Assembly: GCF_006715305.1 (NCBI RefSeq) | Contig: NZ_VFMY01000001.1 | Coordinates: 4,552,555 to 4,616,554 of the forward strand | From: Arthrobacter sp. SLBN-100 | Lineage (GTDB): Bacteria > Actinomycetota > Actinomycetes > Actinomycetales > Micrococcaceae | Length of the DNA: 64,000 nucleotides | Direction of reading: 5' to 3' | In this document: positions 34,594-42,477 of the stretch, piece after piece | How the letters are laid out: every line of letters starts with the position of its first letter | Position numbering within the stretch: the stretch's first letter is position 1 | Notes under the pieces: model-generated | Databases searched by the model: none | What the model was told of the DNA's origin: nothing | Seen by the model: the letters and a program-made list of their open reading frames with translations, nothing else | Made by a program: the position numbers and the translations under genes

Positions 34594-35945
34594 TGGCTAC
34601 CGAAGGCGGAACCATGACCAGCCCGCAACCCCATGGAACGTCCCCGCACGGAACGTCAGCAGAAGCGCCGCACTCGAGCGGCGGCGGGAGCGGGACCGAA
34701 TCGCGGCACGAAGCCACGCACCAGCACCACCACCGGCGCCAGGCGCGGTCCGTGGCTGAGCATGCAGCCGCCGTCGCCGATCTGCTGCAGCCGTTGCGGT
34801 CACCCCGCCGGACCGAACTGCTGCCCCTGCGCGACGCACTCGGCCGGGGCCTGGTCAGCGGCATCACCGCCCCCATCAGCCTGCCGCCCTTCGCCAACTC
34901 CCAAATGGACGGCTATGCCATCCGTTCCGCTGACGTGCCCGACGGCGGCTGCGAGCTGCGCGTTATGCCTCCCGTTCCCGCCGGCGCCAGCCCGGACGCC
35001 CTGAAGCCCGGCATGGCCGCCCCGATTATGACCGGAGCCATGCTCCCGGACGGGGCTGACGCCGTCGTCCCCATTGAGCGGGCGGTTCCGGACCGTTTCC
35101 TGCCGCACAGCGAGCACGCAATGGTGCGGCTGCCTTCAGCGGCGCCCGGCACCTATGTACGGGAAACAGGCAGTGACTTGCGCGCCGGCGAGACGGCACT
35201 GGCGGCCGGCACGTTCCTGGGCCCGGCCCAGCTGGGGCTGCTCGCAGCGCTGGGAATCCCGGAAGTGACGGTCCACCAGCCCGTGAAAGTCCTGCTGGTC
35301 ACCACCGGGGACGAAGTGGTGGCCCCCGGCCAGGGCCTTCCTGCCGGCAAGATCTACGACTCCAACGGCACCCTCCTGGAAGCTGCGATGAGGCAGGCGG
35401 GACTGGAGGTCCGCCGGGCGGGGATCGCTACGGACAACCCGGACCGGCTTCGGACGCTGCTGCGGGCCGAGGGCAGGGAAGCGGACCTCATCGTCACCAC
35501 CGGAGGCGTCAGCAAGGGAGCTTACGAGGTGGTCCGGCAGGCGATGGAGGACCAGCCGGTGGAATTCCTGCACGTGGCCATGCAGCCGGGCGGCCCGCAG
35601 GGGATCGGAGCCTTCGAAGGGCGCCCCTTCCTGGGATTCCCCGGCAACCCGGTCAGCTGCCTGGTGTCCTTTGAAATGTTCCTCCGCCCGGTGCTGGGCA
35701 GCCTGCTCGGCACTCCCGCACCACGCCTGCCCCTTCGCGCCCGCCTGGGACAGCCCCTCACGTCGCCGGAGCAGAAGCATCAGGTCCGCCGCGGCACACT
35801 GCAGCCCGACGGGACGGTAGAGCTGCAGGGTGGGGACAGTTCACACCTGATGCATGCGCTCGCGGGCTCCAACGTGCTGGTTCATGTCCCGCAAGGAGTG
35901 GCCGCGCTCGCGGCCGGGGCGGAGGTGGAAGTATGGATGCTGTGA
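34593..35945 (+). CDS. moeA: Molybdopterin molybdenumtransferase MoeA
   Basis: A 450-residue MoeA (Glp-like) that inserts molybdate into adenylylated molybdopterin. After a 45-residue His/Gly-rich variable lead come [20 protein letters not shown], the substrate loop [15 protein letters not shown], the central TGDEVVAPG and [10 protein letters not shown], and [17 protein letters not shown]. The C-terminal beta domain closes it with [19 protein letters not shown]. The ATG overlaps the preceding stop codon. Its own end overlaps the moaC start. Confidence 0.94.
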   Translation: MATEGGTMTSPQPHGTSPHGTSAEAPHSSGGGSGTESRHEATHQHHHRRQARSVAEHAAAVADLLQPLRSPRRTELLPLRDALGRGLVSGITAPISLPPFANSQMDGYAIRSADVPDGGCELRVMPPVPAGASPDALKPGMAAPIMTGAMLPDGADAVVPIERAVPDRFLPHSEHAMVRLPSAAPGTYVRETGSDLRAGETALAAGTFLGPAQLGLLAALGIPEVTVHQPVKVLLVTTGDEVVAPGQGLPAGKIYDSNGTLLEAAMRQAGLEVRRAGIATDNPDRLRTLLRAEGREADLIVTTGGVSKGAYEVVRQAMEDQPVEFLHVAMQPGGPQGIGAFEGRPFLGFPGNPVSCLVSFEMFLRPVLGSLLGTPAPRLPLRARLGQPLTSPEQKHQVRRGTLQPDGTVELQGGDSSHLMHALAGSNVLVHVPQGVAALAAGAEVEVWML

Positions 35946-36427
35946 ATGCAGAACAACCTCCCGCTGCGCTGACGCACCTGCGCCAGGACGGCAGCGCCCA
36001 GATGGTGGACGTCTCCGCCAAAGCCGAAACCACCCGCGAAGCCACCGCCACCGCCACGGTCCACACCACCCCGGAAGTCATGGGCCTCCTGGGCTCCGGC
36101 GGACTGCCCAAGGGGGACGCCCTCGCCGTGGCGCGGGTAGCCGGAATCATGGCCGCCAAGAAGACGCCCGAACTTATTCCGCTCTGCCATCCGCTTCCGC
36201 TGTCCAAGGTCACTGTGGACTTTGAACTCGCCCCGGCAGCCGTTTCGATCCTGGCCACGGTTAAAACTCGCGGCGTTACCGGCGTTGAGATGGAAGCCCT
36301 CACGGCAGTTTCCGTTGCGGCACTGAGCGTCTACGACATGATCAAGGCCGTGGATAAACACGCTGTCCTGACCGACATCAAAGTGCTGGCTAAAAGCGGC
36401 GGCAAGAGCGGGGACTGGGCGCTGTGA
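35933..36427 (+). CDS. moaC: Cyclic pyranopterin monophosphate synthase MoaC
   Basis: A 164-residue MoaC that closes the pyranopterin ring after MoaA. The signature [16 protein letters not shown] is followed by [12 protein letters not shown] (preceded by IPLCHP), [22 protein letters not shown] and [24 protein letters not shown]. The ATG at 35933 lies inside the moeA end (13-base overlap), and the stop overlaps the next gene by four bases. The segment is therefore tightly coupled. Confidence 0.95.
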   Translation: MDAVNAEQPPAALTHLRQDGSAQMVDVSAKAETTREATATATVHTTPEVMGLLGSGGLPKGDALAVARVAGIMAAKKTPELIPLCHPLPLSKVTVDFELAPAAVSILATVKTRGVTGVEMEALTAVSVAALSVYDMIKAVDKHAVLTDIKVLAKSGGKSGDWAL

Positions 36428-36954
36428 GTACTCCCGGTACCCTCAACGCTCCCGAGCCGCATCGCCACGGCGATGTGCAGGGCCGGAAGGCCGGCATAGT
36501 CATCGCCTCCACCCGGGCAGCCGCCGGCATCTACGACGACGAAACCGGCCCCGTGATCACCGACTGGCTGACTGAACACGGCTTTGACGTGTTCCCCGCC
36601 ATGGTGGTTCCCGACGGCGAGCCCGTGGGTGCGGCCATCCGTGCCCTCCTCACCCAGCGTCCCGCCGTCGTTATTACCAGCGGTGGGACGGGCCTTAGCC
36701 CGGACGACCGCACACCGGACGTGACCCTGCCCCTCCTGGACCGCGAGATTCCCGGGATCATGGAAGCGGTCCGCAGCGCCGGCGCGGCGAAAACGCCGTT
36801 GGCGGTGCTGAGCCGTGGTTACGCCGGAGCCGCTGGTAAAACCTTCATCATCAACCTGCCCGGATCGCCCAAGGGAGTCATGGACGGACTGACCGTCCTG
36901 GACCCCGTGATCGGGCATCTCTGCGACCAATTGGAAGGCGGCCATGGGCACTGA
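36424..36954 (+). CDS. mog: Molybdopterin adenylyltransferase (MogA/MoaB family)
   Basis: A 176-residue MogA/MoaB protein that adenylylates molybdopterin before MoeA acts. The family motifs are [20 protein letters not shown] and [20 protein letters not shown], followed by the helix [12 protein letters not shown] and the loop [14 protein letters not shown]. The GTG start overlaps the moaC stop by four bases. The moaE start lies eleven bases before its end. Confidence 0.93.
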   Translation: MSTPGTLNAPEPHRHGDVQGRKAGIVIASTRAAAGIYDDETGPVITDWLTEHGFDVFPAMVVPDGEPVGAAIRALLTQRPAVVITSGGTGLSPDDRTPDVTLPLLDREIPGIMEAVRSAGAAKTPLAVLSRGYAGAAGKTFIINLPGSPKGVMDGLTVLDPVIGHLCDQLEGGHGH

Positions 36955-37426
36955 AACATCCTTCGAGGTGGTCAACGCGGTCCTGAGCGCGGAGCCCATC
37001 TCCGTTGACCAGGCCATCGCGGCGGTGGAGAGCGACACCGCGGGTGCGGTGGTCAGCTTCAGCGGCGTGGTGCGCAATCACGACGGCGGCAAGGCAGTTG
37101 AGCGCCTCAGCTACAGTGCACACCCCACGGCCCACCAGGTGATGGCCGACGTCGTTGCGCAGCTGGTCGCTGAACAAACGGCGGCCGGCAGCTCTGCCGG
37201 CAACGAAGGCGGGTCCCTGCAGCCAGTACGCATCTGGGCAGCGCACCGGATCGGCATGCTGGAGATCGGGGATCCAGCGCTGGTATGCGCCGTGTCGGCG
37301 GCCCACCGGGGCCAGGCCTTTGCCGTCTGCTCGGAGCTGGTGGACCGGATCAAGGAGCAGGTTCCCATCTGGAAGGAACAGTTCTTTACTGACGGAACTG
37401 TGGAGTGGGTGGGTGCGGGAAGCTGA
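36944..37426 (+). CDS. moaE: Molybdopterin synthase catalytic subunit MoaE
   Basis: A 160-residue MoaE that, with MoaD, converts precursor Z to molybdopterin. GAVVSFSGVVRNHDGGKAVERLSY is the family opening (given here in part), then the active-site region IWAAHRIGMLEIGDPALVCAVSAAHR split at 20, and DRIKEQVPIWKEQFF with the catalytic lysines. The ATG overlaps the mog gene. A hairpin terminator follows. Last gene of the rightward cofactor unit. Confidence 0.94.
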   Translation: MGTETSFEVVNAVLSAEPISVDQAIAAVESDTAGAVVSFSGVVRNHDGGKAVERLSYSAHPTAHQVMADVVAQLVAEQTAAGSSAGNEGGSLQPVRIWAAHRIGMLEIGDPALVCAVSAAHRGQAFAVCSELVDRIKEQVPIWKEQFFTDGTVEWVGAGS

Positions 37427-37434
37427 TCCTGTAC

Positions 37435-37455
37435 GGCCCGTTACGGAAACGGGCC
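37435..37455 (+). terminator. Hairpin after moaE
   Basis: GGCCCGTT (37435-37442) pairs with AACGGGCC (37448-37455) over a five-base loop, 9 bases past the moaE stop. No T-tract is present, so termination strength is uncertain. Confidence 0.5.
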
Positions 37456-37507
37456 CGGTGCGAGGTAACGCACAGTCCCCGGTTCCTGTGCGCCTTGGGC
37501 CCACCGG

Positions 37508-37513
37508 TAGGCT
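37508..37513 (+). promoter_or_regulatory. Predicted -10 element (TAGGCT) of dapB
   Basis: TAGGCT ends seven bases before the dapB ATG at 37521. No Shine-Dalgarno is present, so the mRNA is probably leaderless. Confidence 0.5.
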
Positions 37514-37520
37514 TAATGCC

Positions 37521-38291
37521 ATGACCGAACAACTCTCTGCTCCCATGCCCGTTGCCGTGCTGGGCGCGAACGGGCGCATGGGCGCCGAAGCCGTAAAAGC
37601 CGTCGAAGCCGCGCCGGACATGAAGCTCGTCGCGGCCCTGGGCCGGGGGGACTCGCTGGACCGGATTACGGCAGCGGGTGCACGCTTTGTAGTGGACCTG
37701 ACGGTCCCCGAAAGCTCCGAAGCGAACGTCCGTTTCGCCGTTGAACGCGGCATCCACGCTGTTGTGGGCACCACCGGCTGGGACAGCACCCGGCTGTCCG
37801 CCCTTGAGGACCTGTTGGCCGGCCAGCCCGAAACGGGCGTGCTGATCGCCCCCAATTTTGCCCTTGGCTCGGTCCTTGCCTCTGCTTTCGCGGCAAAGGC
37901 AGCCAGATACTTTGAGTCGGTGGAGATCATCGAACTGCACCACCCGGACAAGGTGGACGCGCCGTCCGGTACCGCCGTCCGCACCGCACAGCTCATCGCC
38001 GCGGAACGTGCCGCCGCCCAGGTCCCGCCCAGCCCCGATGCCACCACCAGCGAACTCGCCGGTGCCCGCGGCTGCGAGGTTGACGGCGTGCGGGTCCACA
38101 GTGTGCGCCTCCGCGGCCTCGTGGCCCACCAGGAAGTCCTCCTCGGCAGCCCCGGCGAGCAACTGACGCTCCGCCACGATTCCTTCGACCGCGCCTCCTT
38201 TATGCCCGGCGTGCTCCTTGGCCTGCGCAAGGTGGCCGCCCACCCCGGACTGACGGTGGGCCTGGACGGCTACCTGGACCTGGGGCTGTAG
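37521..38291 (+). CDS. dapB: 4-hydroxy-tetrahydrodipicolinate reductase
   Basis: A 256-residue DapB of the lysine/diaminopimelate pathway, using NAD(P)H. The Rossmann motif is VAVLGANGRMG, and the catalytic region is ELHHPDKVDAPSGTA, with the histidine pair and the lysine intact. VLIAPNFALGSVLA and SFMPGVLLGLRKV are further family segments. The frame is open from 37155, but that part overlaps moaE in another frame. The TAGGCT -10 supports ATG at 37521. It is separated from dapA by 3.2 kb. Confidence 0.96.
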   Translation: MTEQLSAPMPVAVLGANGRMGAEAVKAVEAAPDMKLVAALGRGDSLDRITAAGARFVVDLTVPESSEANVRFAVERGIHAVVGTTGWDSTRLSALEDLLAGQPETGVLIAPNFALGSVLASAFAAKAARYFESVEIIELHHPDKVDAPSGTAVRTAQLIAAERAAAQVPPSPDATTSELAGARGCEVDGVRVHSVRLRGLVAHQEVLLGSPGEQLTLRHDSFDRASFMPGVLLGLRKVAAHPGLTVGLDGYLDLGL

Positions 38292-38294
38292 GCC

Positions 38295-38774
38295 ATGGCA
38301 GGGCTTGTGGCCGGCTTTCTGAAAAACCGCACCAAGATCTGGGTCGGCGCGGTCACGCTGCTCCTGGTCTTTTACCTGGTGGTCTCTTTCCAGCGCTCGG
38401 TCCTGCTGCTGACGGACACCAACCCTGCAGCCGTGGCCATCGGGGCGGCCTACCTGGTGCTGCCCGTGATTGGCGCCTGGGCGCTGGTGCGTGAACTGAT
38501 GTTTGGCGCCCGCACCGAACAGATGGCCAAAGTCCTTGAAGCCGAAGGTGGCCTTCCGGTGGATGAACTGCCCAGGACGCCCGCCGGCCGGATCGTCCGC
38601 TCGGCAGCTGACGCCGAATTCGAGAAGTACCGGGCTGAAGCGGAAGCAGCCCCGGAGGACTGGCGTTCCTGGTTCCGGCTGAGCTGCGCCTACGACGCCG
38701 CCGGCGACCGCAAACGTGCCCGCGCCTCCATGCGTGATGCAGGCAAGCTCTTCCGGGGTAACCTTCCCGCCTAG
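38295..38774 (+). CDS. Small membrane protein with TPR-like C-terminal part, unknown function
   Basis: A 159-residue protein with two hydrophobic segments (WVGAVTLLLVFYLVVSF, AVAIGAAYLVLPVIGAWALV). A cytoplasmic tail follows containing EKYRAEAEAAPEDWRSWFRL and SCAYDAAGDRKRARASMRDA, a tetratricopeptide-like helix pair. Proteins of this shape occur next to dapB in related genomes. The ATG follows the dapB stop by three bases, so co-transcription is likely. The function is unknown. Confidence 0.78.
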   Translation: MAGLVAGFLKNRTKIWVGAVTLLLVFYLVVSFQRSVLLLTDTNPAAVAIGAAYLVLPVIGAWALVRELMFGARTEQMAKVLEAEGGLPVDELPRTPAGRIVRSAADAEFEKYRAEAEAAPEDWRSWFRLSCAYDAAGDRKRARASMRDAGKLFRGNLPA

Positions 38775-38882
38775 CTGCAGCCGGGCCCCGGATGGGCCTG
38801 GGCTGGCCCGCCTGGCCCGGGCTTGGGCCGCCTGGCCCGGTGCGGCCCGCCCAGGCAGGGCCCGCCACGCGGGCGGCGCGGG

Positions 38883-40130
38883 CTAACGGATTGCTTTGGC
38901 GCCGGCTTTTGCGCCGCCCCGCCCCGCCTGGTTCGCGGCATGTCCCACCCACTCCAGCGGCCCGCGCCACTTCAGCAGCACAAACACCATGCCCACGATC
39001 ACCGCGCTGGCGGCCTGGGCAAAGTACATGGCGTCCTCGGTCCAGCCGGCCGGGAGGGGTTTCAGGTAGAACGCTGAAACCACCCAGACGTGGACGGAAT
39101 ACAGGGTCAGCGTCATGGCGCCGGCGCCGCGCAAGGGCAGCAGCAGGTCCAGAGCCACCCAGTCGGCCACCCTGCCCAGCAGCAGGAAGGCCCCAATCAC
39201 CGCCGCGGCCACCGCCGAGGTGTGCAGCAGGTCCAGGGTGGTGGCCGAGTGGGGTGCCGCGGATGCCAGCCACCACCAGGAACCCTCCTGCGGGATGCCT
39301 GTCAGGTTGACCTGGAGAACACTGCCCAGCGGATAACCGGGGGAGTTCAGGACCTTCTCCAGTGCCGCGCGGCCGCCCCAGTCCTCCATCGCCGCCGTTC
39401 CCAGTGCTTTGGCAACCACGGCGACGATAGTGCCGCCGACCAACAGCATCCATGGCACCAGCGCCTTGTTCAGCATCAAGCGGCCGACGACGAGCCCCAC
39501 CAGGAGGTAGGACAGCCACTGGAAAACCGGGTAATAGCCAGTGAAGAAGACATCAGCCAGGAGCCGGCCGGGTGTGGACAGATCCTCCCACGAGGGGTTG
39601 TGTCCCAGTTTGAGCGGCGGGTTCGCGGCAAGCAGCCACGGGCGCAGCAGATACGCCAACACCGGGGAAACCAGGATCCAGCCGGCCGCCCAGGCGCAGA
39701 GGACCTTCGGCCGCAGGCCCAGGAAGGGCAGGACGCACAGGAACAGTACTCCGTAATGGACCAGGATGATGGCCAGGTTCACTTCCAGGCCGCCCAGGGT
39801 GAGTCCGACGGCGGAAATCACCAGGGCGCGCAGGGCCACACCCCGCCTGGCACCGGACAGTTCAGGACCCGCCAGCGGCTTGTGCTTTCCCGTGGACAAG
39901 GCAAGGCCTACCCCGGCGAGGACCGCGAACAGCGCAGCGGCCCTGCCCGAAAAGACCAGGCCCACCCATGTTGGCATGAGGTTTGCGTTCGACTCGAAGG
40001 TGGGAAGCAGGTGCGTGGCCATCATGCCCAGCAGCGCCAGCCCGCGGGCCGCATCGATGCCGTGCAGGCGGACCGGGATGGACCGGCCGGCAGACGTCCT
40101 GGCGGAAGCGGCGGCATTACGGGAGGTCAT
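38883..40130 (-). CDS. Acyltransferase-like multispanning membrane protein (HGSNAT/DUF1624-DUF418 type)
   Basis: A 415-residue protein with about ten hydrophobic segments. The opening RLHGIDAARGLALLGMMATH is the hallmark of the heparan-alpha-glucosaminide N-acetyltransferase-like catalytic domain. The C-terminal part (GAMTLTLYSVHVWVVSAF) resembles DUF418. Related proteins transfer acyl groups to cell-surface sugars, but the substrate here is unknown. It is divergent from the SOS-box-containing DUF222 fragment, and its ATG at 40130 is about 60 bases from the LexA box. Confidence 0.82.
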   Translation of the reverse strand: MTSRNAAASARTSAGRSIPVRLHGIDAARGLALLGMMATHLLPTFESNANLMPTWVGLVFSGRAAALFAVLAGVGLALSTGKHKPLAGPELSGARRGVALRALVISAVGLTLGGLEVNLAIILVHYGVLFLCVLPFLGLRPKVLCAWAAGWILVSPVLAYLLRPWLLAANPPLKLGHNPSWEDLSTPGRLLADVFFTGYYPVFQWLSYLLVGLVVGRLMLNKALVPWMLLVGGTIVAVVAKALGTAAMEDWGGRAALEKVLNSPGYPLGSVLQVNLTGIPQEGSWWWLASAAPHSATTLDLLHTSAVAAAVIGAFLLLGRVADWVALDLLLPLRGAGAMTLTLYSVHVWVVSAFYLKPLPAGWTEDAMYFAQAASAVIVGMVFVLLKWRGPLEWVGHAANQAGRGGAKAGAKAIR

Positions 40131-40188
40131 GTCCAGATCGTCTCACACCCGGCTGTGCCGCCCCTGCCAAAACAAAACCCCCTTGTAT

Positions 40189-40204
40189 TCGAATATGTGT
40201 TCGA
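40189..40204. promoter_or_regulatory. LexA/SOS box upstream of the DUF222 fragment
   Basis: TCGAATATGTGTTCGA matches the actinobacterial LexA consensus TCGAAC-N4-GTTCGA except for one base. It lies 14 bases before the ATG at 40218, overlapping the expected promoter. In mycobacteria several 13E12/DUF222 genes have SOS boxes, which fits. Confidence 0.72.
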
Positions 40205-40217
40205 ATAATATGAACGC

Positions 40218-40577
40218 ATGCAAACGCCATCATTCGGAGTCCCCGCATCCGGAGTCCCACCGTTCGGAGCCCCCGCTTCCGAATCCCGTCATGACGGGCC
40301 GCTGAAGGCCCTGAGCCCGGGGGTGGTTGACTACCTCTTCCGCCAGCTGGTGGCAGGAAAGACCTCTGAGGATACCCAGTGGGAGCAGGAGGGCATCAGC
40401 CTGTCCGCCCAGCCGGAGGGGGCAGAACTTGCCCGGCGGCTGGCCGAGGCAGACATTGATGCCCTGACGCCCGTGGAACTGTTCCACTACGTCCGGGCCG
40501 CCCAGCGCCTCGCTGCGTGGGCGGAAGGGCTGCGCCAAACAGCGGTGGGCAGGTATTGCCACCCCGGCCCTGTTTAG
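40218..40577 (+). pseudogene. DUF222 protein, N-terminal fragment (truncated 13E12-family gene)
   Basis: The frame gives 119 residues. The first 27 are Pro/Ser-rich (two PPFGAPAS-like repeats). VVDYLFRQLVAGKTSED and LTPVELFHYVRAAQRLAAWA then follow, which match the start of DUF222 domains. The protein stops at residue 119, where full-length relatives continue for 300 or more residues to an HNH motif. No downstream remainder was recognised before 40671. It is therefore either a decayed gene or a stand-alone fragment. The SOS box upstream is intact. Confidence 0.6.
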
Positions 40578-40658
40578 CCGCCCTCGCCTTGCCAAAGGTA
40601 CGTGCGGAAGGAGTCAGGGCCTGCAAGGTCAGCAGCACCATGCCTGCGCGCTCATGCC

Positions 40659-40664
40659 TAGGAT
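40659..40664 (+). promoter_or_regulatory. Predicted -10 element (TAGGAT) of the C-N hydrolase gene
   Basis: TAGGAT ends six bases before GTG 40671, the leaderless-type spacing. Confidence 0.45.
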
Positions 40665-40670
40665 TGAGGC

Positions 40671-41420
40671 GTGACTGACACCCTTCCTGTCTCTGTCATT
40701 CAGTATCGGCCACTGGACGGAGGCATCCCGGCCAATGCTGACGAGCACGTGCGCCTTATCGAAGACGCCGATGACCACGGCGCCCGCCTGGTGGTCTTCC
40801 CGGAACTTTCCCTGACCGGCTACCGGCTGGATCTCCTCGAACACCCTGGCTCCTGGCTGGTGCCGGACGACGAACGCCTGGCGGATATCCGCGAGATTTG
40901 CCGCAGGACGGGGATTACCGCCGTCCTGGGGGCAGCCCTTCGCGAAGCCGGCGGCACGCCGCGGCTGGCCTCAGTGGCTGTTCATCCGGATGGCAGCACC
41001 GAGGCGGCCTTCAAGACCCATCTGCATGGGCCGGAGCGTGAACTTTTCGCGCCGGGAGAGGGGCCGACGCTTATCCTGGTGGACGGCTGGCACGTTGCAC
41101 TGGCGCTCTGCCTGGACACGTCCGTGCCCGCGCATGCCGGCGACGCCGCTGCCGCCGGAGCAGATCTTTATTGTGTATCCGCCCTCTACACAGAAAACGA
41201 GGAACACCGCCTGGCGCTCCATTTGGGTGCCCGCGCCATGGACAACCGGATGTTCACGGCACTGGCCAACCTCGGCGGCAGCAGCCCGCTGGGCGCGTCG
41301 TGCGGGCTGAGCGGCTTCTGGGGGCCGGACGGCCTTCCCATGAAGCGGGCCGCAGGCACCGGCACCGAGGTCGTTTCGTCCATCCTGCAGCGGAGCCGCC
41401 TCGAGAAGTTCCGGAAGTAA
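40671..41420 (+). CDS. Carbon-nitrogen hydrolase (nitrilase superfamily)
   Basis: A 249-residue nitrilase-superfamily enzyme with the complete catalytic triad: E45 (VFPELSLTGY), K115 (AAFKTHLHGPERELF) and C147 (ALALCLDTS). The family hydrolyses amides or N-carbamoyl compounds; the substrate is not evident. The protein is slightly shorter than typical members, but all four beta-alpha elements appear present. GTG at 40671 has a TAGGAT -10 six bases upstream. dapA follows about 100 bases later with its own promoter-like hexamer. Confidence 0.88.
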   Translation: MTDTLPVSVIQYRPLDGGIPANADEHVRLIEDADDHGARLVVFPELSLTGYRLDLLEHPGSWLVPDDERLADIREICRRTGITAVLGAALREAGGTPRLASVAVHPDGSTEAAFKTHLHGPERELFAPGEGPTLILVDGWHVALALCLDTSVPAHAGDAAAAGADLYCVSALYTENEEHRLALHLGARAMDNRMFTALANLGGSSPLGASCGLSGFWGPDGLPMKRAAGTGTEVVSSILQRSRLEKFRK

Positions 41421-41513
41421 AAATCCAAGCCCACAACCGCCGGCGCCACCCCGGAGACTCCTATTTGACGTTCATCACGCCCGCCCTATTGTCCTAACCA
41501 GCGCCGGACAGGG

Positions 41514-41519
41514 TAACGT
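41514..41519 (+). promoter_or_regulatory. Predicted -10 element (TAACGT) of dapA
   Basis: TAACGT ends seven bases before the dapA ATG at 41527. Only TTTTTCC lies between, so no Shine-Dalgarno exists and the mRNA is predicted leaderless. Confidence 0.5.
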
Positions 41520-41526
41520 TTTTTCC

Positions 41527-42435
41527 ATGGCTGACACTTCCGCGCACATCCCTGCCCTCGGTACCCTCCTGACCGCCATGGTCACGCCGTTCGCCAAGGA
41601 CGGCTCCGTGGATTACCAGCAGGCAGCGGAACTGGCCACCAAACTCGTCGACGACGGCTGCGACGGACTGGTGGTCACCGGAACCACCGGCGAAACCTCC
41701 ACCCTCACCGACGAAGAGAACCTCGGCATGTTCCGTGCCGTCAAGGAAGCCGTCGGCGGCCGCGCCGCAATCATCGCCGGTACCGGCACCAACGACACCG
41801 CCCACTCTGTGCACCTCTCCCGGCAGGCCGCAGCCCTCGGCGTCGACGGCATCCTGCTCGTGACCCCCTACTACAACAAGCCCAGCCAGTCAGGCCTCCG
41901 GGCCCACTTCGAGACCATCGCCTCGGCCGCCGACGTGCCCGTGATGCTCTACGACATCCCCGGCCGTTCCTCCATCGCGATCGAACCCGAAACCATGATC
42001 CGGCTGGCGCAGCACCCCAACATCGTCGCAGTGAAGGATGCCAAGGCGGACTTCGTCGCAGCCACCCGCGTGATGAGCGAGACGGACCTGCTTTTCTACT
42101 CCGGCGACGACGGACTGACCCTGCCCTGGATGGCGCTGGGCGCCGTCGGCCTCGTCGGCGTCACCACGCACGTGGCCACCCGCCGCTTCCGCGAACTCAT
42201 CGACGCCGTCAACGCCAACGACCTCGGCACCGCGCGGAAGATCAACTTCGAGCTCCAGCCGGTGGTCCGGGCCACCATGACCCGGGTCCAGGGCGCTGTT
42301 GCGGCCAAACAAATTCTTAAATGGCAGGGAGTCCTGCCCAACTCGATTGTCCGTTTGCCCCTCGTGGAGCCGGACGAAGCCGAGATCGAAACCATCCGCG
42401 GGGATTTGGCGGAAGCGGGGCTGGTCTTTTCCTGA
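41527..42435 (+). CDS. dapA: 4-hydroxy-tetrahydrodipicolinate synthase
   Basis: A 302-residue class I aldolase that condenses pyruvate with aspartate semialdehyde to open lysine/diaminopimelate synthesis. The Schiff-base lysine is K170 in NIVAVKDAKADF. The catalytic tyrosine is Y142 in MLYDIPGRSS, and the carboxylate-binding motif is VTGTTGETSTLTDEE. The mRNA is probably leaderless. rnj lies 42 bases downstream, the common actinobacterial dapA-rnj order. Confidence 0.96.
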   Translation: MADTSAHIPALGTLLTAMVTPFAKDGSVDYQQAAELATKLVDDGCDGLVVTGTTGETSTLTDEENLGMFRAVKEAVGGRAAIIAGTGTNDTAHSVHLSRQAAALGVDGILLVTPYYNKPSQSGLRAHFETIASAADVPVMLYDIPGRSSIAIEPETMIRLAQHPNIVAVKDAKADFVAATRVMSETDLLFYSGDDGLTLPWMALGAVGLVGVTTHVATRRFRELIDAVNANDLGTARKINFELQPVVRATMTRVQGAVAAKQILKWQGVLPNSIVRLPLVEPDEAEIETIRGDLAEAGLVFS

Positions 42436-42477
42436 GGGCTGAGACCGGCACCCCTGCCGCCTGGAAAGTAGTGCAAT

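Noticed and set aside
41421..41526. Lysine riboswitch before dapA
   Set aside because: The gap is only about 100 bases, lacks the aptamer landmarks, and the predicted transcript is leaderless.
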